DNA from: an uncultured Clostridia bacterium
GTDB lineage: Bacteria > Bacillota > Clostridia > Monoglobales > Monoglobaceae
Length of the DNA: 11,817 nt
Reading direction: 5' to 3'
Assembly: GCA_945878965.1 (NCBI GenBank)
Contig: CAMCUJ010000016.1
Coordinates: 1 to 11,817 of the forward strand
Below, piece by piece: positions 6,365 to 11,817 of this stretch. The position numbers and the translations under genes are program-made. The first letter of the stretch is position 1. The number at the start of each line of letters is the position of its first letter. Under the pieces are notes generated by a model. The model did not search any database, was not told where the DNA came from, and saw only the letters and a list, made by a program, of their open reading frames with translations.

Positions 6365-7678
6365 ATGGATAAGCAAACTATACTTGAAAATGTTAAAGAA
6401 TATTACAAAGAGCATTGCTCGGTTAAAGAATACAAGGATGGCGATAGAATAAATTATGCCGGTCGTATATATGATGAAGAAGAATTATGCAATTTAGTAG
6501 ATTCATCTTTGGAATTTTGGCTTACTGCCGGAAGATATAATGATGAATTTGAAAAGGGGCTTGCAAAGTATCTTGGTGTACCGTTTTGTGCAACCACAAA
6601 TTCGGGTTCTTCCGCCAATCTTTTAGCGGTATCGGCTTTAACTTCGCCGCTTTTGGGTGATAGAAGAATTAAAAAGGGAGATGAAATAATTACAGTTGCA
6701 GCTTCATTTCCTACAACAGTTACACCGATAATTCAAATCGGTGCGGTTCCTGTATTTGTTGATATTGATGTACCGTCATATAATATTGACCCATCGAAGC
6801 TTGACGGAGCATTGAGTGATAAAACTAAAGCTGTTGTTATTGCACATAGTCTTGGAAATGTCTTTAATCTTAAGGCTGTTAAAGAATTTTGTGATGCTAA
6901 TAATTTATGGCTTGTTGAGGATAATTGTGATGCACTCGGCGGCGAATATACAATGAATGGAGTTACAGCAAAGACGGGAACAATCGGTGATATCGGAACG
7001 TCAAGCTTTTATCCGGCTCATCATATGACAATGGGAGAAGGCGGAGCGGTATATACTAAAAATCCTTTACTTAATAAGATTGTTCGTTCGCTTCGTGACT
7101 GGGGACGTGACTGTGTTTGCACAGGCGGTCAGGACAACAGATGCGGAAAGCGTTTTGAAGGTCAATATGGAGAACTTCCTTATGGATACGACCACAAATA
7201 TGTGTATTCACATTTGGGCTATAATCTTAAAATAACAGATATGCAGGCTGCTATCGGCTGTGCACAGCTTAAAAAGCTTCCGAGTTTTGTTGAAAAAAGA
7301 CGTTATAATTGGGATTATATGCGTGATGCGCTTAAGGATTTGGAAGATGTTTTGATTTTACCTGAAAAAGAAGAGAACTCTAATCCAAGCTGGTTTGGAT
7401 TTATTATGTCTGTAAAGGAAAGCTGTAAAAAAACACGTGATGAAATAGTGGATTACATTGAGAATAATAATATTCAGACACGTAATTTGTTTGCGGGAAA
7501 CATAGTAAGACATCCGTGCTTTACTTCACTTGAGAACGGAAAAGATTACAGAATAGCGGGAGGTTTGGAAAAAACCGATTTTGTTATGAAGAATAGCTTT
7601 TGGATAGGAGTTTATCCGGGAATGACAAAAGCTATGCTTGATAAAATGGTTACAGTAATTAAGGAAAGTGTTAAATAA
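6365..7678 (+). CDS. rfbH: CDP-4-keto-6-deoxyglucose-3-dehydrase (E1), RfbH
   Basis: Belongs to the DegT/DnrJ/EryC1 fold but is the PMP-dependent C3-dehydrase (E1, AscC/RfbH) rather than an aminotransferase. It removes the C3 hydroxyl of a CDP-4-keto sugar with electrons from an E3 reductase. Length is 437 residues, the usual RfbH size. SSFYPAHHMTMGEGGAV at 213-229 carries His (219-220) where aminotransferases have the PLP-binding Lys. Cys188 in EDNCDALGG together with Cys250, Cys252 and Cys260 (C-x-C-x7-C) match the [2Fe-2S] ligand pattern of E1. AGAGGG at 6351-6356 precedes the ATG, 22 bp after the dehydrogenase gene. No ferredoxin/flavin reductase (RfbI/AscD type) is seen in the window, so the electron donor must lie outside it. 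The native substrate may be a 4-keto-pentose here, given the neighbours. Confidence 0.95.
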   Translation: MDKQTILENVKEYYKEHCSVKEYKDGDRINYAGRIYDEEELCNLVDSSLEFWLTAGRYNDEFEKGLAKYLGVPFCATTNSGSSANLLAVSALTSPLLGDRRIKKGDEIITVAASFPTTVTPIIQIGAVPVFVDIDVPSYNIDPSKLDGALSDKTKAVVIAHSLGNVFNLKAVKEFCDANNLWLVEDNCDALGGEYTMNGVTAKTGTIGDIGTSSFYPAHHMTMGEGGAVYTKNPLLNKIVRSLRDWGRDCVCTGGQDNRCGKRFEGQYGELPYGYDHKYVYSHLGYNLKITDMQAAIGCAQLKKLPSFVEKRRYNWDYMRDALKDLEDVLILPEKEENSNPSWFGFIMSVKESCKKTRDEIVDYIENNNIQTRNLFAGNIVRHPCFTSLENGKDYRIAGGLEKTDFVMKNSFWIGVYPGMTKAMLDKMVTVIKESVK

Positions 7679-7705
7679 AAGACGGATAAAATAATCATTA
7701 AAATC

Positions 7706-7712
7706 AAGGAGG
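7706..7712 (+). promoter_or_regulatory. Shine-Dalgarno site that fixes the aldolase start
   Basis: AAGGAGG lies 8 nt before the ATG at 7721. An in-frame GTG at 7715 would sit only 2 nt from the site, so the ATG is preferred. Confidence 0.8.
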
Positions 7713-7720
7713 ATGTGCAT

Positions 7721-8542
7721 ATGATTAACAATATAAAGATTTTTGACTGTTCATTAAGAGAGATAGGATATCAGACAGGATGGTATTTTTCCGAAAAAAC
7801 AGTTAGGGATTTATATAAGTTTGCCCTTGGAAAGAGTATTGATTATGTTGAAATAGGATTTTTTCATAATATAGAGGCAGATCCCGGCTACGGCTGTTTC
7901 AGATATTGCAGTACAAAAAATGATGAAGTGGCAGAAATGTTTTGGCACGTAAAGAATTTAACTAAAATATCTGCTATGCGTGATGTGCAAAGACCGCTTT
8001 CGGAGCTTTTGCCTAAGAAAGAGAGTGTAGTTGATACAATTAGACTTTTAACACGTTCGCATGAAACCGACCTTGATATTTTAGACAGAATGACTGATGA
8101 AGCACTTGAGCTTGGCTATGAAGTTTTTTTGAATTTTACAAGTGCGGGTTATAACGATATAGAAAAGAATATTCGTTTTGCTGAATTTGCAAAATCAAAA
8201 GGCGTAGCCGGAATGGAGTTTGCAGATACCGAATCGGTTATGACAGAGGAATATGTTATTAATACAATTCGTGAATGCCATAAGGTAGGAGTAAAGCTTG
8301 GCTGTCATTTCCACGATAAAAACGGAACGGCGGATATGCTTGCAGATACAGCAATTCGTGAGGGTGCGGATTTTATGGATGTTACACATCTTGGACTTGG
8401 CGGAAAATGGCGTGACGGCAATCTTACTATGGAATATCTGCTCAGAAAGATGAACATAAATGCCGGATACGAGGCAACTGTTATAAAGAATGAGATTATT
8501 GAGGATTTAATTAAATATCACGAATTCAGTGCGGCGGTTTAA
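7721..8542 (+). CDS. Short HMGL-like (DRE-TIM metallolyase) aldolase
   Basis: A 273-residue TIM-barrel protein related to 4-hydroxy-2-oxovalerate aldolase and HMG-CoA lyase. FDCSLREIG (8-16) gives the metal-binding Asp9 and catalytic Arg13 of the D-x3-R signature. GCHFHDKNG (194-202) gives the HxH metal pair, and GLGGKWRDGN (225-234) is a variant of the GLGG-AGN loop. The family cleaves or forms carbon-carbon bonds next to a 2-oxo acid such as pyruvate, with a divalent metal. It ends soon after the barrel and lacks the C-terminal extension of the roughly 340-residue DmpG-type enzymes, so it should not need an aldehyde dehydrogenase partner. Its position between rfbH and a ThDP enzyme that uses 2-oxo acids suggests it makes or adjusts that donor, or acts on the sugar itself. 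The reaction cannot be assigned from sequence. Confidence 0.8.
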   Translation: MINNIKIFDCSLREIGYQTGWYFSEKTVRDLYKFALGKSIDYVEIGFFHNIEADPGYGCFRYCSTKNDEVAEMFWHVKNLTKISAMRDVQRPLSELLPKKESVVDTIRLLTRSHETDLDILDRMTDEALELGYEVFLNFTSAGYNDIEKNIRFAEFAKSKGVAGMEFADTESVMTEEYVINTIRECHKVGVKLGCHFHDKNGTADMLADTAIREGADFMDVTHLGLGGKWRDGNLTMEYLLRKMNINAGYEATVIKNEIIEDLIKYHEFSAAV

Positions 8543-8584
8543 GGAGAAGTATACTGATATTAACTAAAATTTTGGAGGATTAAA

Positions 8585-10360
8585 ATGAAAATATCCGATT
8601 ACGTTATGGATTTTATAGTCGATTTAGGTGTAAATCAGATTTTTTATATAAGCGGCGGCGGGGCTATGCACCTTAATGATTCGCTTGGAAGAAACGAAAG
8701 ATTAACCGGTGTTTGTATGCTGCATGAACAGGGCTGTTCAATTGCTGCGGAAAGCTATGCAAGAATATCGGAGAGTTACGGTGTATGTCTTGTAACCTCG
8801 GGTCCAGGAAGTACAAATGCAGTTACCGGAGTTGTAGGTGCTTACCTTGATTCAATTCCTGTTATTTTTATTTCGGGACAAGCTAAACGTGCGGATTTAG
8901 TGGGAAATCAAAAGATACGTCAATTCGGTATACAAGAGGTTGATATTGTATCAATGGTGAAGTCTGTTACTAAATATGCGGTCCAGATACAAAATCCTGA
9001 GGATATAAAATACGAAATGGAAAAAGCGGCGGCAGTTGCAATGAACGGCAGACCCGGTCCCGTGTGGATTGATATTCCGCTTGATATTCAGGCATCTCAA
9101 GTTGATATAGATGAACTTAAAGGCTTTGACAAGTCGGAGCTTTCGGATTATCCTTGCAAGCGTGATGATATTGATAAAACTATAGAATTATTTAATAAGG
9201 CAGAAAGACCTGTCTTAATTTTGGGAAATGGTATAAGACTTAGCGGTGCTGTGAAAGAAGCGAGAGAACTATATGAATTTTTGGGTGTTCCGTGCCTTAC
9301 CACATGGAACGGTGTTGATTTAATAGAGGATAATCACCCGTTGTTTTATGGAAGACCCGGAGCTATCGGTCACAGACATTCTAACTTTATTCAGCAGAAT
9401 GCGGATTTTGTTCTTACTATAGGAACAAGACTTAACCTTCTTTCAACCGGCTATAATTATGAAAGATTTTTGGGTAAGGCAAATCATATAATGGTTGATA
9501 TTGATATGTATGAAATGGAGAAAAAAAGCGTTCATCCTCAGCTTAAGGTTCATGCTGACGCTAAATCATTTATTGAATCAATGCTTAAGCGAAGGGATGA
9601 TATAGATAATTCAAAACGTGAAAATTGGATTAAGCATTGTGATATGCTGAAGGAAAAATATCCGCTTTCTATTCCGGAGCAGAAGCCGTCGGACGGATAT
9701 GTAAGCACTTATGATTTAATAGATGAGATAACAACTCAAATGACGGATAATGATATTTATCAGTTTACAAGCTCCGGAAGCTCGGTTGATATTGCAATGA
9801 AAACATTCAGAATTAAAAAGGGTCAGCGTGCATTTTTAACTAAGGGACTTGCAGCTATGGGTTATGATTTGCCTGCATCAATAGGCAGTTGTATTGCATC
9901 AAACGGAAAAAGAACCGTTTGTGTAACAGGTGACGGAAGCATTGTTATGAACATACAGGAGCTTGAGGTTTTAAAAAGACTGAATCTCCCTGTAAAATTG
10001 TTCGTAGTTGATAATAACGGCTACAGTATGATATACGGCTCGCAGAATGGAAATTTCAAAGGTCATTTAACAGGCTGTACTGTGGAATCCGGTCTTACAC
10101 TTCCGGATTTAAAGGCTGTTGCCGAGGCTTTTGGAATACAAGGTTTTCATATTGAGAATACGGAGGAGCTTCATAATACAGTTAAGGATGTTCTTGAGTT
10201 TGACGGTCCTGCCTTATGTACAGTTAAGGCGGATATAGCTCAAAAGATACTTCCGAAGCAGACAAATTATATGCGTGAGGACGGACAGATGGCGTCAAGA
10301 CCTCTTGAGGATATGTCGCCGCTGCTTGACAGAGAAGAATTTGAGGGGAATTTGATATGA
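8585..10360 (+). CDS. Acetolactate-synthase-like ThDP-dependent enzyme (YerE-like candidate)
   Basis: A full 591-residue three-domain thiamine-diphosphate enzyme. The N-terminal PYR domain has the catalytic Glu48 in MLHEQG and the TSGPGSTNAVTG loop (71-82). The central domain (about 190-330) resembles the FAD-binding domain of acetolactate synthases. The C-terminal PP domain has GDGSIVMNIQELEVL (449-463) and VVDNNGY (474-480), the Mg-ThDP motif. Such enzymes decarboxylate a 2-oxo acid and transfer the acyl carbanion equivalent to a carbonyl. No regulatory subunit (ilvN/ilvH) or other branched-chain amino acid gene is nearby. The context of rfbF, rfbH and an SDR parallels yersiniose synthesis, where YerE adds an acetyl unit from pyruvate to C4 of a CDP-3-deoxy-4-keto sugar. 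GGAGGA at 8574-8579 precedes the ATG, and the stop overlaps the next gene as ATGA. The acceptor and donor are inferred. Confidence 0.85.
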   Translation: MKISDYVMDFIVDLGVNQIFYISGGGAMHLNDSLGRNERLTGVCMLHEQGCSIAAESYARISESYGVCLVTSGPGSTNAVTGVVGAYLDSIPVIFISGQAKRADLVGNQKIRQFGIQEVDIVSMVKSVTKYAVQIQNPEDIKYEMEKAAAVAMNGRPGPVWIDIPLDIQASQVDIDELKGFDKSELSDYPCKRDDIDKTIELFNKAERPVLILGNGIRLSGAVKEARELYEFLGVPCLTTWNGVDLIEDNHPLFYGRPGAIGHRHSNFIQQNADFVLTIGTRLNLLSTGYNYERFLGKANHIMVDIDMYEMEKKSVHPQLKVHADAKSFIESMLKRRDDIDNSKRENWIKHCDMLKEKYPLSIPEQKPSDGYVSTYDLIDEITTQMTDNDIYQFTSSGSSVDIAMKTFRIKKGQRAFLTKGLAAMGYDLPASIGSCIASNGKRTVCVTGDGSIVMNIQELEVLKRLNLPVKLFVVDNNGYSMIYGSQNGNFKGHLTGCTVESGLTLPDLKAVAEAFGIQGFHIENTEELHNTVKDVLEFDGPALCTVKADIAQKILPKQTNYMREDGQMASRPLEDMSPLLDREEFEGNLI

Positions 10361-11232
10361 ATGTTTTGATAACCGGCGCAACAGGATTTATCGGAGCTGC
10401 ATTATGCTGTGAAATGCTTAACAGCGGTCATAACGTTACAGCAGTAACTCGCCCTAATTCACCTAAAAGAGATAAGCTTCCGAGCGGAGTTTCGGTTGTT
10501 GAACTTGAACTTGACAAAATTACGGAATTGACAGGAAGCTATGATGTATGTTATCATTTAGCATGGAACGGTTCATCGGGAAATGCGAGAAATGATTTTG
10601 ATATTCAGATGAGTAACATAAAATACACGGCTGATGTTATAAGAACTGCCAAAAGGCTTGGCTGTCAGAAATTTATAGGAGCGGGCAGTCAAGCAGAGTA
10701 TGGAGTTGTAAATGGAGTTTGTGATGAAAATATGGCTCCGAATCCGTTTATGATGTATGGTGCGGCAAAGCTTGCATCGTTTCATATGGGCAGAATTGTT
10801 GCGCTTCAAGAAGAGATAAGCTTTGTATGGCCGAGAATTTACAGTGTTTACGGCGTTGGCGAGAATGAAGGAACTTTAATCAGTTACCTTGTAGATTGTC
10901 TTAAGAATAATATAAAGGCAGAGCTTTCGCCGTGTGAAAATATGTGGGATTTTATGTACATAACAGACTGCACAAAGGCATTGAGAATACTTGGTGAAGT
11001 AAAAAAAACGGACGGAATTTACAATGTTTCGGCAGGCAAGCCGAGGCTTTTAAAGGAGTTTGTAAATGAGGCAAGAGCGGTAATAAATCCGAATGCGGAA
11101 ATTGAATTCGGAGCAAAGACCGCAGACCCTAAGCGAACATTTTGGCTTGAACCGAATGTGGAGAAGCTTTTTAAGTTGGGTTTTGAATGTGAAGTTGAGT
11201 TTAAAGAAGGAATCAGGAGGAAAATGGGATGA
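10357..11232 (+). CDS. NAD(P)-dependent SDR, likely nucleotide-sugar ketoreductase
   Basis: An extended SDR of 291 residues. GATGFIG at 7-13 binds the cofactor, and GAGSQAEYG (108-116) gives the catalytic Ser111. Tyr134-x3-Lys138 lies in MYGAAK, and DFMYITD lies downstream. Size and motif layout resemble ketoreductases that finish CDP-dideoxysugars (CDP-paratose and CDP-abequose synthase types) and the reductase paired with YerE in yersiniose synthesis. In this operon it would reduce the keto or acetyl group left after C3 deoxygenation and branching. Coupled at both ends: the start overlaps the ThDP gene stop by 4 bp, and the stop overlaps the radical SAM start by 4 bp. GAGGGG at 10343-10348 is its ribosome site. 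An epimerase is also possible. Confidence 0.85.
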   Translation: MNVLITGATGFIGAALCCEMLNSGHNVTAVTRPNSPKRDKLPSGVSVVELELDKITELTGSYDVCYHLAWNGSSGNARNDFDIQMSNIKYTADVIRTAKRLGCQKFIGAGSQAEYGVVNGVCDENMAPNPFMMYGAAKLASFHMGRIVALQEEISFVWPRIYSVYGVGENEGTLISYLVDCLKNNIKAELSPCENMWDFMYITDCTKALRILGEVKKTDGIYNVSAGKPRLLKEFVNEARAVINPNAEIEFGAKTADPKRTFWLEPNVEKLFKLGFECEVEFKEGIRRKMG

Positions 11233-11817
11233 ATAGTGATAAACTGCATGGATTAGAGTTATCGTTGACAATAGGCTGCAAGCTTGATTGCGATTATTGT
11301 CCTCAAAAGTTATTACTTGGTAAGTATTATGGCGAGGATAAAAGCAGGGCGAGAAAGCTGAGTTTTGAGAATTTTAAGATTGTGCTTGACAAGGTTCAGC
11401 AGGGAGCAACATTGTCTTTTTGTGGTATGTCAGAACCGTTTCACAATGAAGAATGTGCTGATATGATAGTATATGCTTATGAAAGAGGATATAAGGTATG
11501 CCTTAATACTACATTGGTTGGTATGACTGTTTCGGATTTTGAGAAGATAAAGAACGTGCAGTTTGAAAATTTTATTTTGCATATTCCCGATAAAGATAAT
11601 CATTCTAAATTTGTTATTACAGATGAGTATTTAAAGCTTTTAAAGCTTGTTAATGATAATATAAAAATTGACTATTATTCATGTCATGGAATTGTTCATG
11701 AAGCAATAGAAAATATAATTGATAAAGATAAATATGCAGGTATTGTACTTAAAAATCGTGCGGGAAATCTTGAGATTGAAAATGTGAAACAAATCTCAAG
11801 AAAAGGTAAGATTATTT
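11229..11817 (+). CDS. Radical SAM protein, 3' end outside the window
   Basis: Open from the ATG at 11229 to the right edge, 196 codons with no stop. Cys17-x3-Cys21-x2-Cys24 (CKLDCDYC) binds the [4Fe-4S] cluster that cleaves S-adenosylmethionine. SFCGMSEPF (63-71) matches the GxxEP-type motif that contacts the methionine part. AGGAGG at 11215-11220 lies 8 nt upstream and the start overlaps the SDR stop by 4 bp, so it is translationally coupled and belongs to the sugar operon. Radical SAM proteins in glycan clusters may epimerise, deoxygenate or modify a nucleotide sugar, or carry a C-terminal SPASM or Twitch domain. That part is not visible, so the substrate is unknown. Confidence 0.9.
   Translation, partial: MNSDKLHGLELSLTIGCKLDCDYCPQKLLLGKYYGEDKSRARKLSFENFKIVLDKVQQGATLSFCGMSEPFHNEECADMIVYAYERGYKVCLNTTLVGMTVSDFEKIKNVQFENFILHIPDKDNHSKFVITDEYLKLLKLVNDNIKIDYYSCHGIVHEAIENIIDKDKYAGIVLKNRAGNLEIENVKQISRKGKII

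Noticed and set aside
6365..7678. Sugar aminotransferase of the DegT/DnrJ family
   Set aside because: The PLP-binding lysine is replaced by His and the iron-sulfur cysteines are present, both diagnostic of the RfbH dehydrase branch.
7715..7720. GTG start two codons upstream for the aldolase
   Set aside because: It is only 2 nt from AAGGAGG; the ATG at 7721 has normal spacing.
8541..8584. AAGGAG right after the aldolase stop as the start of a leader peptide
   Set aside because: No ATG, GTG or TTG at a suitable distance opens a meaningful frame; the real ribosome site for the next gene is at 8574-8579.
8585..10360. Classical acetolactate synthase for valine/isoleucine synthesis
   Set aside because: No ilvN/ilvH, ilvC or leu genes accompany it and it is embedded and overlapped within a nucleotide-sugar operon. 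The activity itself is not excluded.

Overview
The window is AT-rich and most likely comes from a gut-type Clostridia (Firmicutes/Bacillota). Support for this is the near-consensus sigma-A promoters, strong purine-rich Shine-Dalgarno sites before nearly every gene, A/T-ending codons, and a Gram-positive secreted protein built from modules typical of Clostridia. The species cannot be read from the sequence. There are ten protein-coding genes (one cut by the right edge), no RNA genes, no CRISPR array and no insertion sequence.

Region 1 (1-2180) is a monocistronic unit: a terminator from an upstream gene, an A/T-rich leader, a near-consensus promoter, and a 598-residue secreted protein. That protein carries two almost identical 181-residue modules, and the first of them appears to sit inside an InlB-B-like repeat domain. 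A bidirectional terminator follows.

Region 2 (2192-3114) holds two small stress or housekeeping genes transcribed divergently from a 155-bp intergenic segment: an ArsC/Spx-family thioredoxin-fold protein (minus strand) and a glyoxalase I-like VOC protein (plus strand). Both have recognisable promoters. A perfect 7-3-7 palindrome lies on the -10 box of the minus-strand gene.

Region 3 (3197 to the right edge) is a tightly packed plus-strand operon of eight genes with gaps of at most 42 bp or short overlaps. The order is glucose-1-phosphate cytidylyltransferase (rfbF), a UXS/ArnA-like SDR with a decarboxylase signature, a UDP-glucose-dehydrogenase-family enzyme, the PMP/[2Fe-2S] C3-dehydrase rfbH, a short HMGL-like (DRE-TIM) aldolase, an acetolactate-synthase-like ThDP enzyme, a second SDR (likely a ketoreductase), and a radical SAM protein truncated by the window.

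Read together, region 3 looks like a pathway for an unusual CDP-linked deoxy, branched-chain sugar for a surface glycan or glycoconjugate. Classical CDP-3,6-dideoxyhexose and yersiniose pathways use CDP-glucose 4,6-dehydratase (rfbG) between rfbF and rfbH. No such gene is visible here. A dehydrogenase plus a glucuronate-decarboxylase-like SDR sit in its place. The most interesting inference is a route CDP-glucose -> CDP-glucuronate -> CDP-4-keto-pentose -> CDP-3-deoxy-4-keto-pentose -> ThDP-dependent carbon-carbon branching -> reduction. The individual enzyme families are recognised with good confidence. The assembled pathway and its substrates are inference.
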